Below are positions 4,783 through 5,480 of a DNA stretch of 5,480 bases, one piece after another. The translations under genes were made by a program, and so were the position numbers. Every line of letters starts with the position of its first letter. The stretch's first letter is position 1. The notes under the pieces are model-generated. The model did no database searches. It worked only from the letters and a program-made list of their open reading frames with translations, and was not told the DNA's origin. The stretch comes from Phycisphaerales bacterium UBA3190 (GTDB lineage Bacteria; Planctomycetota; Phycisphaerae; Phycisphaerales; UBA1924). The stretch is taken from contig DEXG01000036.1 in assembly GCA_002364005.1 (NCBI GenBank), positions 76,073 to 81,552 of the forward strand, read 5' to 3'.

Positions 4783-5480
4783 ATGTGTGGAATCGCCGCG
4801 ATCTTCAACCTCGACCAGGCCCAGCACCCCATCCCCCGACCGCTCATCGAGCGCATGCGTGACCGCCTCACACACCGAGGCCCGGACGACGCCGGGCTCT
4901 GGGAAGGCCCGCAGGGCAGCATCGCCCACCGCCGCCTAACCGTTATCGATCCCACCCCCGCCGGGCACCAGCCATTCGTCTCCCCGGACGGACGCTACAT
5001 CCTCGCCTACAACGGCGAGCTCTACAACGACCACGACCTCCGCGCCGAACTCGCCTCGATGGGCGTCGTCTTCCGCACCAGCTGCGACACCGAAACCCTC
5101 CTCCACGCCCTCATCACATGGGGCGACGACGCCATCGACAAGCTCCGGGGCATGTTCGCCTTCACACTCCTCGACACTCAAACCAACACCCTGACCCTCG
5201 CCCGCGACCCGATGGGCATCAAACCGCTCTACCACACCACCATCAAAGCCGACGGCCGTCGCCAGCTCGCCATCGCCTCCGAGATCCCCGCACTCCTGCA
5301 ACACCCCGCCGTCCCGCGCACGCCCGACCCGGTGACCCTCAGCGCCTACCTCTCTTCAATCCGCACAACCCTCGGCTCACGCACCATGTTTGCCTCCATC
5401 CAGACCCTCCAGCCCGGCGACTGGATCACCATCAAGCTCGACGAACCGACGCAAGCAACCAGCCGCAACTGGTGGGACAT
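4783..5480 (+). CDS. asnB: Asparagine synthase (glutamine-hydrolysing), N-terminal part, cut by window end
   Basis: The frame from ATG 4783 is open to the end of the window (232 full codons). It begins M-C-G-I, so after Met removal Cys becomes the N-terminal nucleophile of a class II (Ntn) glutamine amidotransferase domain, which releases ammonia from glutamine. Conserved elements follow in order: H31-R-G-P-D-D, H49-R-R-L, Y76-N-G-E-L-Y-N, D102-T-E-T-L-L, R122-G-M-F-A-F, R141-D-P-M-G-I-K-P-L-Y and A165-S-E-I. The ATP-dependent synthetase domain, which amidates aspartate, would lie beyond 5480. The start is fixed because Cys2 must follow Met; no ribosome site is visible, and the gap to the kinase is 46 bases. 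Codons end almost always in C or G. AsnB-like proteins also occur in exopolysaccharide/exosortase loci, so the exact substrate cannot be fixed from this half. Confidence 0.95.
   Translation, partial: MCGIAAIFNLDQAQHPIPRPLIERMRDRLTHRGPDDAGLWEGPQGSIAHRRLTVIDPTPAGHQPFVSPDGRYILAYNGELYNDHDLRAELASMGVVFRTSCDTETLLHALITWGDDAIDKLRGMFAFTLLDTQTNTLTLARDPMGIKPLYHTTIKADGRRQLAIASEIPALLQHPAVPRTPDPVTLSAYLSSIRTTLGSRTMFASIQTLQPGDWITIKLDEPTQATSRNWWD

Noticed and set aside
4936..5304. Minus-strand frame very rich in Gly, Val and Glu opposite asnB
   Set aside because: The extreme composition is what results from reading the opposite strand of C-ending codons; the plus strand encodes clear asparagine synthase motifs.

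Overview
The window is GC-rich chromosomal DNA with seven protein-coding genes packed closely together, two of them cut by the window edges. The gene content suggests a planctomycete, probably of the Phycisphaerae. The main reasons are an ECF-type sigma factor divergent from a transmembrane Hanks-type Ser/Thr kinase, and a small stand-alone LigD phosphoesterase-like protein of a kind I associate with planctomycetes. This lineage call is an inference from content, not from any search.

Layout: (1) 1-84, minus strand: the first 28 codons of a lipoprotein. (2) 169-552, plus: a stand-alone protein resembling the LigD 3'-phosphoesterase domain. (3) 613-1065, plus: an unrecognised protein with a Pro/acidic N-terminal tail and a compact C-terminal domain. 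(4) 1072-1854, plus: an exported or membrane-anchored staphylococcal-nuclease-like protein with a C-terminal Cys/His motif; it starts 6 bases after gene 3 and most of the nuclease catalytic residues appear lost. (5) 1886-2605, minus: an ECF-like sigma factor that starts at TTG behind a strong ribosome binding site. (6) 2685-4736, plus: a receptor-type Ser/Thr kinase with a cytoplasmic kinase domain, one membrane helix and an extracytoplasmic domain that looks like a beta-propeller. (7) 4783-5480, plus: the N-terminal part of a glutamine-hydrolysing asparagine synthase.

How the genes may work together: the sigma factor and the kinase diverge from a 79-base region and form the clearest functional unit. 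The likely circuit is an external signal sensed by the kinase ectodomain, phosphorylation in the cytoplasm, and altered sigma-factor activity. Linkage of such sigma factors to Hanks kinases is known in planctomycetes. What is specific here is the ectodomain and a Ser in sigma region 2.2 where relatives usually carry Glu. Genes 3 and 4 probably share a transcript. The lipoprotein, the LigD-like gene and the asparagine synthase have no evident link to the signalling pair. I see no tRNA, rRNA, CRISPR array, insertion sequence or long repeat, and no intergenic gap exceeds about 85 bases. I found no clear-cut new system; the sigma/kinase pair and the degenerate nuclease-like protein are the best leads.
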